A stretch of DNA of 64,000 nucleotides from Sciurus carolinensis (taxonomy: Eukaryota > Chordata > Mammalia > Rodentia > Sciuridae): positions 140,328,491-140,392,490 of the forward strand of contig NC_062213.1 in NCBI RefSeq assembly GCF_902686445.1, given 5' to 3'. The position numbers were made by a program, and so were the translations under genes. The notes below the pieces were generated by a model. It saw only the letters and a program-made list of their open reading frames with translations. It was not told where the DNA came from and ran no database searches. Positions 23,640-35,765 of this stretch are shown piece after piece (within the stretch, counting starts at the first letter, position 1; every line of letters begins with the position of its first letter).

Positions 23640-24290
23640 AAGTGGAAAGATGGGGGGGGGCTGTTATCCCACTCCTTTCCTGTCCACCATCAGGGGTCCT
23701 AAACAACATCCCTATGACAAAAGACAGGTTAACAAGAGAAAAGCATAATAAATTTAATTGATCGTACTTTTATGTGACATGGGATCCCTCAGATTGAAGG
23801 CCTAAAGACTTAGGGTGAATTGTCCATTTTTATCCTTGAATTTGATGAAGCATGGACAGCTGTATAGATATATGACTGGACATAAAGGGTAATGGACTGG
23901 CGGGAAGGAACTCAGCAAGATCTGTCCATTCAGATTCTCATTGGCCTTTCTGTGCAACACATTTTTTTCTTCAAAGCACAGAGGATCTTACAACCTACTT
24001 ATCAAACGAGATATGTCTCAGAATATCTATATGATCTGCTTTTACACAGAAAGTCAAGGGAATGATAGAGTAATATTAGCTTTTATGACTAGCTTTGGAA
24101 AAAGGAGATTCTGGTTTCAATGATAGGCTTTGGAAAAAAGGAATTCTAGTTTCTGTGGCTTGTGCCTTGGGAAGAATGAAGGGTGAGAGATGGGGTGGAG
24201 TAGGGAAAGTCAGAAGAAACTTTACTTCTGAGGTTATTTCTGAGGTCTTCCCTTTGGGGTATCATTTTCTGAGCCTTGACAAAAGGAAAA
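23640..24290 (-). repeat. Possible LTR-derived repeat, antisense, family not resolved
   Basis: Elements such as 'agagaaaagcataataaatttaattg', 'gtgacatgggatccctcag' and 'ccttgacaaaaggaaa' have the order and spacing of an antisense ERV1-type LTR, but I cannot assign a family. An internal near-duplication occurs at 24086-24157: 'agctttggaaaaagg..attctggttt' and 'ggctttggaaaaaagg..attctagttt'. A G9 run lies near 23653. Confidence 0.3.
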
Positions 24291-25058
24291 AAAAAAATAC
24301 ACAAAATGATAGACCTCAACCTACAATTGTCTGTGCAAAACTGATCATGTGGACAAAGTGTATGTAAGGATATAAATGACCTATAAACACAAACAATGAC
24401 ATACATCTATGAATACCTTATATAGCACTGAACTTTTAGAAAATATGCCTAATTGTAAGTTAAACATAAAACATACACAAAAATATTCTGCTGATCATAA
24501 GGACACAAGGAAAACCTCAATCATTTTAATTGTATTTAATACAAAATGTATTTTCTAATCACTAGTCAATAACAGTAGAAAGTAAAAGAATAAAAAAAAA
24601 AAAAAGTAAAAGTCCCTCATGCCTAGTAATTTGAAATTTCCATGAATCAAATCCTGGGTAAAAGAGAAAGAAAAAATAAAATTGAAAAATTTCTTAAAAA
24701 GTGGGAACACTGAATTTCATAATTTGTGAAATATGTTTAAAATGATAATCAGAGTTGCATACTTTTATAAATAGAAATACTTGTAAAGAAAAGAAATAAT
24801 AAGCCAAAATGTCTTCACATGGGAATTTAACTAAACCTTAAAACCAGATAATGCCAATATTTTGTGAACTATTCCATGGTATAGAATAAAGAAAAGAAAA
24901 AAAAATTTGCAAAAAATTTTATTAGGTGTAACAACAAGTATGACAAAGATATGCACAAGAAAGAAAACTAAAATTTAAATCTCACGATCAAAGCAAAAAT
25001 CCTTTAAAATATTAACACACAGAATCCAATACTAAATTAAGAAGATAATACATCATAA
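24291..25058. other. Non-coding stretch, nothing recognised
   Basis: AT-rich DNA with an A14 run at 24592-24605. No element or gene assigned. Confidence 0.5.
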
Positions 25059-25063
25059 CCAGG

Positions 25064-25442
25064 TGTCATGGTATAGGTCTTCAGTGTCCTCCAAAACCTC
25101 ATGTATTGAAGTATTGGTGCTCAGAAGGCACTACTGGTGAAACCTGCAGAAGATGGGACCCAGTGCAAAGACATGAGATCATTGGAGGTGTGCCCTTGAA
25201 GAAGATAATGAGAGCCCAGACCCTTTTGCTCTCTCTTTTTACTTCCAGGGCCACCCTGATATGAGCAATTGTGCTCCACATGTGCTCCAAACCTTGATGC
25301 TTGGCTTCATCTCAGCCCCAAAACAATGAGTCCAAGCAATCATGGACTGAAATTTCTGAAACTGTGAGTCAATAAAATCCTTTTCTCCTTTAAGATCATT
25401 GTTCTCAAGTATTTTGTCACAGGGACAGAAAGATCACTAACA
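25064..25442 (+). mobile_element. MaLR-type solo LTR, sense
   Basis: The element begins tgtcatggtatagg and ends agatcactaaca. Family landmarks are 'cttcagtgtcctccaaaacctcatg', 'ggtgtgcccttgaagaaga', 'ctgaaatttctgaaactgtgagtc' and AATAAAA. No clean 5-bp duplication is visible, so the exact ends may be off by a few bases. Confidence 0.75.
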
Positions 25443-25644
25443 TACCACCTATCAAGAAGAAATTAATTTAGTAATGAAAGAATAATTTGATGATAGAAAA
25501 TCACTAAACATTACTGTATTTCTCAAAACTTTATGATTTTCCTTTGATACTGAAATGTTTTGACAAAGTGTCAATTCTGATAAATATGCAGGAAAAACAG
25601 AATATTATATTTATACTTCTTAACATGATTATATAAATAGGTTG

Positions 25645-25735
25645 ATATATATGTGTGTATATGTATATGTGAGAGATGCATGTGTGTGAGATATGAGAGA
25701 GATGTGCATAAGTCTATTATCTATTTATTGATATG
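25645..25735. repeat. Imperfect TG/TA/GAGA simple repeat
   Basis: Alternating gatatatatgtgtgtat, tgagagatgcatgtgtgtgag and atatgagagagatg units. It is degenerate and unlikely to be very polymorphic. Confidence 0.7.
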
Positions 25736-25829
25736 TAAACTAATATATCTCAGTTCTAAGGCCCACATCTTGCTAAATGGGTAAATAATAATTGTAAAAT
25801 CAAGAACAAAATAAGAATTCCATAATCAT

Positions 25830-28010
25830 CATCACTATCTAACATTTTATTATAGGCAAGGCCCAATGCAATCGGAAAACTGAAAACTATTCAGAATTCT
25901 TGGAATTGGGAGAAAAAACACCTAATTTTCCTCCATTCACAAATGATAATAGTATATCAAGCAACTTCCAGAGAACAACGATAAAAGTAGCTTATTCAAG
26001 AAAAAAAAATTCATCAAGGATTAAAATTAGTATGAAACTATTATATACTAGTATATATTAACATCTAAATTATACACAAACAGAAATAAAATAATCAATT
26101 GAACTTACAATGAAAGAGAAAACCTGTTTACCATAGTAACACAAAAGTGAAATATTTAGGAGTAAACCCAATAATAAATGTGCAAAAAAGAAAAAACTTT
26201 TAAAACATTCCTGAAAGACACAGAAGTAGACTTGAACAAATGAACATTCTTTGTCATTAAAAAGATTGTTCACATTTTTATTTTCCTAAAACAACATAAA
26301 TATATGATACCAAAAAAGTATCTACTGATATTTTTATAAAGCTAAACAATTCTACTGTAAAGTTCATATAGGGAAAAATGCAATAAAAGCTAGTAAAAAT
26401 AAAACCTAACAAAGAAGAATGCAACTCTTTCTGCATTTTTAGTAGACTAGCTAAAACCAAAATGACCAACACCCAAAGGTTAAGCTTTTGAAATTTGCAT
26501 ACATTAGATAAAGGAATTTGGTATAAGACTAATAGTTCACATCCCTGTTTCTTTTATTTAAAAATTTTTAATTTGTTTTTAATTTTTAGTTATACATGAC
26601 AGTAGAATATATTTCAACATATCATACATGTATAGACTATAACTTCTCATTCTTGTGGTTGTACATGATGTGGAGTTACACTGGTTGTGTATTCATATAT
26701 AAACATAGGTAAATTATGTCCGATTCATTCAAATATTAAAAGAAAAATGGGTGACATCCCAACAATTGTCTTTCCTATTCCCATATGCCCTCCCTTCCCT
26801 TCATCTCTCCTGCCTCACTTATTGTGAGTCAGCATCAGCATATCAGAGAGAACACTCATCCTTTGGATTTTTGGGATTGACTAATTTAACTTAGCAGGAA
26901 AGTCTCCATTTCCATCCACTTACTGGCAAATGCTATAATTTAATCTTTCTTTATGTTTGGGTAATATTCCATTGTGACTATGTACCATATTTTCTCTATA
27001 CATTCATTTGTTGAAGGGCACCTGGGTTGGTTCCATGGCTTAGCTATTGTGCATTGAGCTGCTATAAACATTGATATGGCCACATTTCATCCCTGTTTTA
27101 ATAATTTTGCTCCTAGGTATTTCCCCAAGAGAATTGAAAAGATACGTCCTCGAAATAATTATTTAAGTGTGTTTATATTATGCTTAATGTATAATTGGCA
27201 AAATTCAAAATAGTCCATGTAAGAAACAATTACAGTATATTTATATAATAGAACATTACTGAGCAGTTAAAGAAATCAATTATTCAAACACACAAGAATG
27301 ACTCTCAGAACATATTGATGAGTGAAAGAATTATTACATAAAATTATACTCAGTGTATGATGACATATCTGTGAAGTCCTGGAACAAGCAAAATTAATTT
27401 AGGGTGGAAAAATATCTCTGGGGCAATAGTATCAATGGGAATTTATTAAAAACAGAATGAAAGAACTTTTCTGGATTGTGAGGTGTATGGATTTGTCAGA
27501 ACTCACTGGAGGTAACATTTAAACTGTGTGAATTTCATTATGTGCAAATTTACTGAAGAGGATAAAGTAGAACACCAACAATTATCTACCTCTTTTTGAG
27601 GATATAGGTGCTAAAGAATTAGGGAGGATGACACCAATAGCTGCAGTTTACTTCAAAATATGTTAAAAAATAAGATGGCCCAATAGATGACTAAGTGGAT
27701 AATTATCACCAATTAAGAAGGAAATTAATGATAAACTATGGGGTATATTGATGTTCACTGTAAAATTCTCTCAACTTTTTTGGACATTTGGAAGTTTTCA
27801 TGATAAAATGTTGGGGATGGGAAAGAAGAGTGAAAGCAAAAATGAAAATATGTTATTACACTTGTAAAATTAAGGAAAAATGTGTTGTGATTGCAAGAAT
27901 GCATAGGCCAATGGAACAGAACAGAATGTCTAGAAATGAACTCAATTACAGATGAAAATTTTGTATTCAATAAAAGTGACCTCTCAATCACTGAGAAATG
28001 ATTGATGTCA
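25830..28010 (+). mobile_element. Ancient L1 (L1M-type), sense, split by a younger L1
   Basis: ORF2-derived stretches precede the interruption: 'atgataatagtat' in the RT region, 'ggagtaaacccaataataaatgtg' and 'taaagttcatatagggaaaaatgc'. After it, 'ttgctcctaggtatttccccaagagaattgaaa' resumes the ORF2 C-terminus. A 3' UTR follows ('ggattgtgaggtgtatggatttgtcagaactc'), then 'acatttggaagttttcatgataaaatgttgggg'. Further L1-like text reaches 28010. It is heavily decayed. Confidence 0.7.
26551..27087 (-). mobile_element. Antisense L1 3' end inserted in the ancient L1
   Basis: On the minus strand this carries the ORF2 terminus ('cattcttattt..gggtaatattccattgtgac' on the plus strand), a pyrimidine-rich 3' UTR complement and an A/T tail (plus 26551-26585). 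It is flanked by the 11-bp duplication catccctgttt (26540-26550 and 27088-27098). Truncation is at the 5' side near 27087. It inserted into the ancient L1, so it is the later event. Confidence 0.82.
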
Positions 28011-28014
28011 TATG

Positions 28015-28375
28015 TATAGTGAGATTTATTTTAAGGAATTGGTTTAAGAAGTTGTGGAGGATTGGCAAATACAAACTGAAGATGCAGGCCTTCAGACTGG
28101 AAATACAGGGAAGAGCTGCAGTTGAGTCAAAGGCAACCTGATGGCAGAATTCATTTTTTTTTTAGGGGAAATTCTGTCCTTGTACAATTACGGCCCTAGT
28201 AATTAGGTGAGACCTACTTTGATAATTGAGGGCAATTTACTTTACTCAGTCCATTGATTTAAATGCTAAATCTCATTCAAAAAACATATCATAGAAACAA
28301 CCAGAATAAAGTTTGACCTAGTATCTGGGCAACCATGACCCAGCCAAATTTACACAAGAAGTTAACTATCATATA
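28015..28375 (-). mobile_element. MLT2-type (ERVL) LTR, antisense, partial
   Basis: Plus-strand text is the reverse complement of MLT2: 'gagatttattttaaggaattgg', 'gaagagctgcagttgagtc', 'ccattgatttaaatgctaaatctcattc', 'accagaataaagtttgacc', 'gtatctgggcaaccatgacccagccaaattt' and 'gttaactatca'. The terminal bases at the 28015 side are missing. It abuts L1-derived sequence. Confidence 0.82.
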
Positions 28376-28960
28376 AATATAGCAAAAACTTGAAATCACA
28401 TAAATATTTGAAGAATGCATAATTAGACTCCATCATACTCAAATCAAATGCAGTGAAAGTAAAATATTAATAATTTTGACTAAAATATTTTGCATAGTAA
28501 AAAATATGTTATATGCAAATCAGAAAGTCAAATGAATAAAGAACATTTATAACACATATAGAAAAGTGATAATCTATTTGCTGTATAAAATTTCCTAAAA
28601 ATTAAAGAGAAGAAAAATCAAAAGAAAAATGCATGACACTCCATGCTCTGAGAAGGACAGGCATTACATATCTCATATTATTTCCAAAAATGTAGAATAT
28701 GAACTTAATCATGAGGAAACAAACATACCGAAATTGTACAATATTATACAAAACAATTGGGATGAACTATTTTTTGAAATGTCAATATCACAATAGGCTG
28801 TTTTGTTCTGTTCTATTTTGTTTTTTTTGTTGTTGTTTTTGTTTTCATTTTTGTTTTTCAGAAAGGAAGTGAAGAGTCTTACTGACTAAAGAAGACTAAA
28901 GAGACAAATAAATGCAATGTTTGATCCTTGATAGATTTCCAGTGGGAGAAAACAGCTATT
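28376..28960. other. Non-coding stretch, T-rich patch
   Basis: No gene or clear repeat. A (TTTTG)-like patch spans 28797-28860 ('gttttgttctgttctattttg' onward). Confidence 0.5.
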
Positions 28961-28966
28961 GAAGAC

Positions 28967-29407
28967 TGTTATGGTTTGGAATGTGAGGTGTTCCCCAAAA
29001 GCTCAAGTAAAATAATGCAAAAGGGTTTAGAGGAGAAATGATTGAGTTGTGAAAGTCTTAACACAATCAATATATTAATCACCTAAGGGGATTAACTGAG
29101 TGGTAACTAAAGGCAGGTGGGGTGTGGCTGGAGGAGGTTGAGTACTGGGGGCATGGCTTTGGGAAATATATTTGTATCTAGTGAGTGGAATTTCTCTCTC
29201 TGCTTCCTGGTCACCATGTGAGCTGCTTCCCTCCACCACACTCTTCCGCCATGATGTCCTACCTCACCTTGAATCCTGAGGATTGGAGCCAGCTGTTCAT
29301 GGATGGAGACCTCTGAAACTGTGTAAGCACCCCCCAAGTAACCGCCCCCCCAAAATAAAACTGTTCTGGTCAGATCTTCTAGTCACAGCAGTGAAAACTT
29401 TGACTAA
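28967..29407 (+). mobile_element. MaLR-type solo LTR, sense
   Basis: The element starts tgttatggtttgg and ends gaaaactttgactaa. Landmarks are 'gtgaggtgttccccaaaagctc', 'ggcaggtggggtgtggctggaggagg', 'ctctgcttcctggtcaccatgtgagctg', 'ctctgaaactgtgtaagc' and AATAAAA. Possible duplication aagac (28962-28966 and 29408-29412). It is the best-preserved sense copy of the family here and is collinear with the reverse complement of 59988-60423. Confidence 0.85.
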
Positions 29408-29412
29408 AAGAC

Positions 29413-30581
29413 ATTATTGGGACAACAGAAAAATCAGAATATGGGTTATGTATTAGGTGATTGTATCAGTGTCATATGCCTTGAGAATGACAATATGATT
29501 GTGATTAACTGGAGGATGCCCTTATTCTTAAAAAAATCAATGCATATTGTTTCTGGGCACTGCATCAAAATTCCTGAAACTTCTGAACCTTTAGCCATTC
29601 TCATGTGTGTATACAGAGAAAAAGCAAATGTGACAGTGAATTTAAGAGAAAATGATATGGGCAATTGTGGCATTTTTCCTGCACGTTTTCACAGGTAACC
29701 CTGAAGCTAGATTTACCTTCAGAGTAGCTTCAAGTTGGGCAAAGGAACCAGAACTTTTGTCCAGGCACCCTCACTGGTCAGTCATCTGATGTGGGCTTCT
29801 GCTGGGGAAAGCATGTCCCTGGGCAGGACCACAGTACAGCTGGGGCAATCCTGGAAGGGGCTGCCAGCTAAACACTCATCCATGGCACTTCCAGCATTGG
29901 GAGCACAAATGCTCCCCACAGGGAGATTGGCAGCACATCAGTGTCCACTACAGAGTACTTTAAGATACATAAATTTCACGAGTTATTACCAGAGGGGACA
30001 TTATTTTGTCAGCCAGAAAGAAAAAAACAGGAGGGCAAGTCGTGTGAACCAGTGTGGCTCCTGATAACACATCACATTCTGTCTTCGTATTGTTATTGCT
30101 GCAAAGGATTTAGTTTTGCAATTTTTTAAACCAATTCATGTTCAGGTGATTCTACAGAAAACAGCTCTTTTCACCCTCAAATTATGTGCCTGATTTAGCT
30201 GAAAGAAATATGGTAATACATGATCTTAAATGAAACACAGTACAGCAATTTTCCTCTGAGAAGGTCAGGGTTAACCTTCAGTGCCCTTACTCATACAAGC
30301 AAACCTCTTTAACTTGAATCAGCATATTTTCATTAAGTTCACATCACCCTTCAAGGTGCAAAAGGGGCTTTCAGCTGCAAGAAGGCAACAACTAATTAGA
30401 AATAAAATTGCAAGAAAGGCACAGATAAGCTACAAGAATGGCACAGCCATGGCAGGCAAGGCGTTGCAAAGGATCTAGAAAGCACTTAGAAGTGCAAAAT
30501 AGAAACCAAAGCTGGACTCTTTGAAATGAGACATTTCAAAGGTGCAAGGGGCCTTTTTGTCTTAATTCTAATATTCATAGT
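29413..30581. other. Non-coding stretch with several chance frames
   Basis: No repeat family is recognised. Frames of 93 codons (29417-29698) and 109 codons (29735-30064) lie here, but neither shows a domain, start context or splice structure, and they occupy different frames. The 29800-29900 stretch is richer in G+C than its surroundings. Confidence 0.4.
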
Positions 30582-30622
30582 TACACATACACACGCACAC
30601 ACACATACACACACACACAAAC
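30582..30622. repeat. Imperfect (AC)n microsatellite
   Basis: CA-rich tract interrupted by T and G (cacatacacacgcac..). The interruptions suggest it is old and relatively stable. Confidence 0.9.
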
Positions 30623-33049
30623 TTAAAGGGCTTTACTCTTGGAAGCTCATTAGAATAGAATCTTTAAATTTTAGTTTGCATAGGACAGTCACGACAGCAA
30701 ATGTTTTATCCTTTAGTTCCCATACCATCAACTATTATTTCATTCTCAAAATTCCAAGTTTGGCATTCAGAATGCAACTATCAGCCATACCTGTTACCTA
30801 AGTTAATTAATTTATCATTATTGCATATTTGGAAGTTAGAGATTATAGGTGACATACAAGAAAATGCAAAATTTAGGCAGGTGCACAAAGATTCAATGTC
30901 AGTCCAAGTATCCAGTTTTTATTTTTATTTAGAAAGGCAGCACAACACCTGGCACATAATAGGCATGTAATATGTACTCACTGTACATATTTTAGTATCT
31001 CCCAACAGACAAAACACTGCTTTTTGGAAAGTAAAAATAAAAGTACTGATTTAAATGTTGCTTATATTCTGAAAAATTCAAATGGGTAGAGTCTCATAAA
31101 AATAATTTTATTCAACCACTGATACTTCCTTAGTTCCATCAACAACTTTTTCCTAGGTTTTGGGAAAATATTGCCCATCTTGGCAAAGTGTAAGTTCTGA
31201 AACTCAGTAAACACATTGTCTACTTCACATCTTGGTGCACTGAGGCTGTGTGCTATTTTATCAACACTGTATCTACTTAAAAGATGTACATTTTTTCTAT
31301 GTTATTTTCCCCCTGAAAACTGTGGAGGCAAGGAAGAACTTTTTCTGATTATTTTTCAGTCTTATTTCAAATGTACACAAGTTCATACTTGGGAATTGTC
31401 TTACTGAATCAATTTCCCCAGTTTACCTTAAAGTGGCTCTTTATATGAATTAAATCAATGGGTCCAAGTAGGGATAGAAAGGGGAAGAACTCAATAGATT
31501 GGAAAATTCTTCAACATGCATATCTTAAAAGTTGTAAAAGCTTTTGAAAAGTGAGTATTTGTGAGACAGTTGTAGTTTTAATCATGCTTCCTAGAATTAG
31601 TAAGGCTAACAAAACAACACTAGGGCAATTTGAGTTATTACTACTTACTTTTAAAATTCATTTGGTACTGTTTAAACAGGACAAAAAAGATGATGAGTCT
31701 GAACTTGAATACAAAAAGCCTGTTTTCTATTCGTTGAATCCGTACCCCCAACACACACACTTAAAATGAGGTAGTTGTTCTGGTGCCCTTGATTTTATTT
31801 TGAAATGAATTGGACTTATTTTTTGTTTTGTAGTTTCTGTTTTGTTTTTTCACCTTTCTGAGATATTCATTTTGAATCGGTGTGTCAGGAAACACACGTG
31901 TTACCTCTAAATGAGAAGTGCTCGCAAGAAACTCTGCCAATGTTGAATTTTAATGAACTTCGTGGTTCTAATGTCATGAAACTCTGTCAAATGTTAACAG
32001 AAATTATAGATAGATTTCTTAAGGAAGCTTTCAAACCAACAGTCTTTTCTGTCAGCATTTAATAATAACCTAACATCTATGCTCTCTCAAGGTACTAAAG
32101 CGTAACAGTGAGCCCCTGAGGAAAAATCAGAATGTTCTCAGGTCAGTTTAATAACAATATGCACTTCTAATTTCAAGCATTTTTAAATTTTCTAATTGTG
32201 TTTTTTAGATCTACTACTTGACAAATATGAAAAATAATGGGAAATGAAAACATTCATTTATTTGATGCTTGGGAAGGTTTCTGATTCATGTGATTGTATG
32301 TTTATCCAGTAATTCTCTTTTTTGCACTTTGACAAAGAAAAACTAATATGAAAACTTTTATAGGTGTTTCCTGTTCTAAATGTTGTAAGTGGAAACATAA
32401 TAAATATTTAACAGACCAACTAAAGGATTACATACAAAATTTTAAAGTTCCTTTCCATTTTATCCATGACACTATTATATTTCCCTAAACATAAGTATTT
32501 AATATAGACAGCATACAACAGTGTTGCTTACCTTAAGTCAGTCAAATTGTTTAAAACAGAGGTGCCAAATTCTGCTGAAATCAACATTCAGTGGGTAGTG
32601 AATGCCTTGGAATTCTTACCATAGTTTACAGGTTTCAAAGTGTGGTTACTTTTCAGTAACTTAACTGTAACACCTCACATCTGCTTTCCTCCTGCTTCAA
32701 CCTATTTTTTGAATACTCAACCCTGGAAAGGCAAAGCCATGAATAGAAATGCATAAGCAATTCAAAGAGACCCCTAGGATCATCTTTGCTTCTAACCAGT
32801 TGGGTCCAGTGACAAATGATTCCATAGCTTCTGAACTCAGAAGGCCAACACTTTCACCATTTTGAGGTAAGATGTGGACCATAGAAGACAGCCCTCAACA
32901 AGCCTTCATGCAGATGATAGAATTAAAAAGTCAAGTTACAATGGTTTGCCCCATAAGTAGCTGCTAGCAAAGGACTAGGCCACCTCATTATTATACCACA
33001 GGGAAGAGACTTGTAAAGAATTTTCAGACCCATTCACAAAGTAGATACA
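30623..33049. other. Non-coding stretch, nothing recognised
   Basis: About 2.4 kb without a repeat I can assign and without a credible gene. It is among the longest repeat-poor intervals in the window. Confidence 0.45.
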
Positions 33050-33057
33050 CTGGCAAG

Positions 33058-33585
33058 AAATACCCAGAAGGAAGGAAATCATTATCTCAAAGGGACATCC
33101 TCACTCTCACATTCATTGAAGTATTATTCACAATAGCCGAGATATGGAATCAGCCTAAGTACCAGTCAATGGATGAATGCATAGAGAAAATGAATCTTCT
33201 TCAGTCATTAAGAATAAGGAAATTCTGCCATTTGTTACATGAACAAATCTGAAGGGCATTATACTAAGTGAAATAAGCCAAACACCAAAAGACAAATATC
33301 CTCTAGCCTCTGGAAATTCAATGTAAGCATGGTACCTATAGTTAATAATAACTCTGCATACTGGAAATTTCCTAGGATAGTAGATCCTATGTGTTCTCAC
33401 AGCAAAAAAAAAAAAAAAAAAGGAAAGTAAAAAAAGTAACTATGTAAGAGGCCCTGATGAAAATGTTAATTAACCTGATTGTAATCATTTCACAATGTAT
33501 ATTTATATCAAGTCATTACACTGTAGGCCTTTAATATACACAGTTTTCATTTGTCAGTCATATCTCAATGAAGCTGGGGCAGAGA
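33058..33585 (+). mobile_element. L1 3' end (L1MA/L1MB-like), sense
   Basis: The sequence 'ttattcacaatagccgagatatggaatcagcctaagtacc' begins the terminal ORF2 region. It is followed by 'cattatactaagtgaaataagccaaac' and a 3' UTR with 'gtacctatagttaataataactctgcatactgg', an A18 run (33404-33421), 'aatcatttcacaatgtatat' and the end 'tatctcaatgaagctggggc'. The structure is typical of middle-aged mammalian L1s. It is truncated at the 5' side. Confidence 0.88.
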
Positions 33586-34430
33586 TCAAAGTAGATATGC
33601 TGTAAGTTCTAGAAGGAATGGGCCTGTGTAAAGATCTATTCCCTTCTGTTTTCTGCATTCACAGCACCAAGCACAATGCCTAAATCAGTAAATAGATAAT
33701 GAAAGAATGAATGTGCCCACAGCTCTAGAATACTGCTACCAGCTATTTGGATCTTTCCCTTCCTCTGATAGTCTCACCAATTTCCTGAAGCCAACCACAG
33801 AAAATAACCTCAGGGGGACATACCTGTGTGTGCATGCGTGTATGTATGTGCACTTGTGACTATTAAAAACGGATATAGCTATTAAAGTTATGCAACTTAG
33901 AATTATAAGCACAGAATAATGTAATATTTAGAAAGCCAAATTTTCCTAGATTTGAGTGCATTAATGGAGTTATTTGAAATTTTAAAACTCCATTACTAGT
34001 TATTAGGGACTTAGGGCTTTAATCTTAGACTAATTGAAATGCCTGGAAAATTAATTCAGTCAAAATAATAATTAGATTTTAAAAGACCTTAAGCTGAAAA
34101 TGAAATCATAGATTGAAATTTAAATTAGAATAAAAGTTATTTAAGAACAACAGACAAATTATTGGAGTATAATTTATTTGGTAAATCACAGTACAAATAA
34201 TTTTTTTTATTTATTTGAGACAATGGCTCAAATCACAGTTATAATAATATTTGAGTTATTTCATATGTCCATCAATAAGAAGAAATTGCCTTCCTTTACT
34301 CTTATTTAAAGTGGCAGCATGTCCTATTTGTAGTTTTTTCTTTCTTCTCATTTTGCATTAATCTAGGCAATTTTACTTTCACACCTCCAGCAGTGAAATT
34401 GTCCATGTTGTATATAACTTCGAACTGATC
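33586..34430. other. Non-coding stretch, nothing recognised
   Basis: AT-rich DNA with a short alternating TG/CATG run at 33823-33853. No element or gene assigned. Confidence 0.5.
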
Positions 34431-34999
34431 TAAGATCCCTTTTCTGGGATTCAGGCTTATCTATCCAGACATCTCCATTTGAATGGATGTTCTACAGACC
34501 ACAAACTCACCATGTCAAAGCTGATCATATTCTCTTCTGATTAATCCCTAAGTCCTAGTATTTTCCTGTATTTCTTATCTCATTACTTCCTTAGTCCAAA
34601 TAGTACAAAATCAACAACAACTTTCTCTTCCTCACTCTTTATACACAATCAATTCTTATCAATTCTGCATCTTCATGTTCTCTCTAGTCTATTCACTTCT
34701 GAATCAGACCATCACTGTCCCTGGCCTGACTGACTCCCACCCTCTTTGTCAGTCACTGTGTCTGATCTTGCCTCTGCCACTAACCACACCTCCATCAACT
34801 CCTTCAACCTACCGCCAGAATGATCCCTACAACAGAGCAAATCCAGTCACTACAGCCCATTGAACAGAACCTTTCAATGGTTCAGACATGCATTCAGATT
34901 TAGCATCAGATACATAATCTAACAATCAAGCATTTCATGACCTTTTCCATTGTTTTACTCAGTAACTAAACTTATATGGTACTGTACTGCTGAATTAAG

Positions 35000-35026
35000 T
35001 CCATTGTCCCCTGAATTGTGTTCCCT

Positions 35027-35076
<50 letters not shown>

Positions 35077-35390
35077 AAACTTGGACCCTCAACATTACTA
35101 TATTTGGAGATTGGGCCTTTTAAGGATGTAACTAGGGTTAAATGAGGTCATAAATGTGAGACTTCGATCCAATAGGTTTGATGTCCTTATAAGACACCAG
35201 GAGTGCATGCACACAGAGAAGGGACCTTGTAAGGACACCATCAGCAAGTCAGGAATGGATGCTCACCAGAAACCATCCCTGACAGCAGGTTTATCTTGGA
35301 TTTCCAGTCTTTGGAATTATGAGAAAAGAAATTTCTGTTGTTTGAGCCACCCAGTCTGTCAAAATCTGCCATGGCACCCCTAGAAAACTG
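35000..35390 (+). mobile_element. MLT1-type MaLR LTR carrying an AT microsatellite
   Basis: 'ctgaattgtgttccctca', then an (AT)23 tract (35029-35074), 'tattgaaacttggaccctcaac', 'tttggagattgggccttttaagg', 'ggttaaatgaggtcataaatg', 'gatgtccttataag', 'tggatttccagtctttgg' and 'atttctgttgtttgagccacccagtctg' follow the MLT1 order. It sits inside an L2. Confidence 0.85.
35029..35074. repeat. (AT)23 microsatellite
   Basis: Forty-six bases of pure AT, replacing the few bases normally found at this point of an MLT1 LTR. Likely highly polymorphic and able to form a cruciform. Confidence 0.95.
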
Positions 35391-35765
35391 CTTCACCCTC
35401 CTTCCATTCTTAGACTAGAAATACCCTCCTCTCCTCTTTCTGCACTCTCTTCCCATTCCCCCAATGGATGAGCATCAGTCATCTCTGATGCTTCAACTGA
35501 ACTATTAATACACCCAACAATCTTTACTCCAGGCAGCACTGCCTTAGTTGCTCCTCATACATGACAGACACTGTAGCCCCTAATTACTGTATTTCAGTGG
35601 TCTAGATTTAAAATTCCACCTAACTAAAAATTATCAGGGACAGGAAATGTGTCTTATACATTTTTATTCCCATAGCCTAGGACAGGCAATCAAGTTATAT
35701 TTGTTGAACAAATGAGTGAACAACATCTGGTACATAGTAGATGTTCAATAACTGATAATTGAAAG

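Larger units (their letters stand above)
34440..35765 (+). mobile_element. LINE2 (L2) fragment, sense, split by an MLT1 LTR
   Basis: ORF2-derived text is collinear with L2: 'ccatgtcaaagctgatcatattctcttc', 'atcaattctgcatcttcatg', 'ccaactaa..tccatcaactcc', 'cgccagaatgatccctac', 'cctttcaatggttcag'. After the LTR (about 35000-35390) the 3' end resumes: 'caggaaatgtgtcttatac' to 'tggtacatagtagatgttcaataactg'. L2 is an ancient mammalian family, so this is among the oldest elements here. Confidence 0.75.

Noticed and set aside
29735..30064. 109-codon frame in a G+C-richer patch
   Set aside because: No domain, and neighbouring frames are inconsistent; no splice or poly-A evidence.
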